Source of the DNA: Deltaproteobacteria bacterium
Lineage (GTDB): Bacteria; Desulfobacterota; Desulfarculia; Adiutricales; Adiutricaceae
Length of the DNA: 15,242 nucleotides
Direction of reading: 5' to 3'
Assembly (NCBI GenBank): GCA_031269135.1
Contig: JAISZP010000176.1
Coordinates: forward strand, 1 to 15,242
Shown here: in pieces, positions 15,146 to 15,242 of the stretch
Position numbering within the stretch: the stretch's first letter is position 1
How the letters are laid out: each line of letters opens with the position of its first letter
The notes under the pieces: generated by a model
Databases searched by the model: none
Told to the model about the DNA's origin: nothing
The model's input: only the letters and a program-made list of their open reading frames with translations
Translations under genes and position numbers: made by a program

Positions 15146-15242
15146 ATGGAATGGAAAATTATTGACGAAAAAAAAGGGCTTGATAAATTTATGAAGATGC
15201 TGAAGAAAAGGTGGAGCGGCTCTCCTGATGCCCTTGCCGCAG
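15146..15242 (+). CDS. Possible gene start, truncated by the window edge
   Basis: An ATG at 15146 opens a plus-strand frame that reaches the window end without a stop (32 codons: MEWKIIDEKKGLDKFMKM and onward to SGSPDALAA). The frame is open further upstream to a stop at 15032, but there is no earlier in-frame ATG, GTG or TTG. The ribosome site is weak (AGAAG close to the ATG). If real, it is transcribed divergently from the flavodoxin gene. I do not recognise the family, and this short stretch could be open by chance. Confidence 0.4.
   Translation, partial: MEWKIIDEKKGLDKFMKMLKKRWSGSPDALAA

Overview
The window holds one long minus-strand operon for a respiratory complex I that lacks the NADH-oxidising module. 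To its right lie a flavodoxin gene and a transposase-derived gene, and to its left a tRNA-Ser. Protein similarity suggests a Desulfobacterota (deltaproteobacterial) anaerobe: the flavodoxin is very like Desulfovibrio flavodoxin, complex I has no NuoE/F/G, NuoC and NuoD are separate, and Mrp-type antiporter subunits stand in for a plain NuoL. This placement is inference from remembered families, not a database result.

Layout, in transcription order from right to left. (1) 15146 to the right edge: a possible plus-strand gene, cut off and unidentified. (2) 14450-14896: flavodoxin, with a leader hairpin and a tentative promoter. (3) 13155-14384: a full-length ISAzo13-family transposase relative that has lost two of its three catalytic acidic residues. 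(4) 12838-13154: a gene-free stretch with one strong 37-bp palindrome. (5) 12809-12837: a near-consensus sigma70 promoter (TTGACA-17-TATACT), followed by a structured leader of about 210 nt. (6) 12588-285: nuoA, B, C, D, H, I, J, K, then an MrpD-like antiporter subunit, a small two-helix membrane protein, a 595-residue NuoL/MrpA-like subunit, nuoM and nuoN. (7) 193-229: an intrinsic terminator closing the operon. (8) 4-97: tRNA-Ser(CGA).

How the genes work together: NuoB, C, D and I form the peripheral arm carrying cluster N2, the two NuoI [4Fe-4S] clusters and the quinone site. NuoA, H, J and K form the membrane heel. Four antiporter-like subunits (496 aa, 595 aa, NuoM, NuoN) form the pumping arm, one more than canonical complex I. 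With no NuoE/F/G, the electron donor is unlikely to be NADH taken directly; ferredoxin, or the nearby flavodoxin, is a reasonable candidate.

The least ordinary features are these. Short direct repeats of 11-21 bp period, each with its own sequence, recur just downstream of stop codons (nuoN, nuoI and nuoH most clearly), and an in-frame 18-bp repeat built the N-terminus of the small membrane protein. The transposase-like protein is full length but apparently catalytically dead. The operon carries an extra antiporter, a small membrane protein and a NuoL-like subunit with Asn in place of the usual TM7 lysine.
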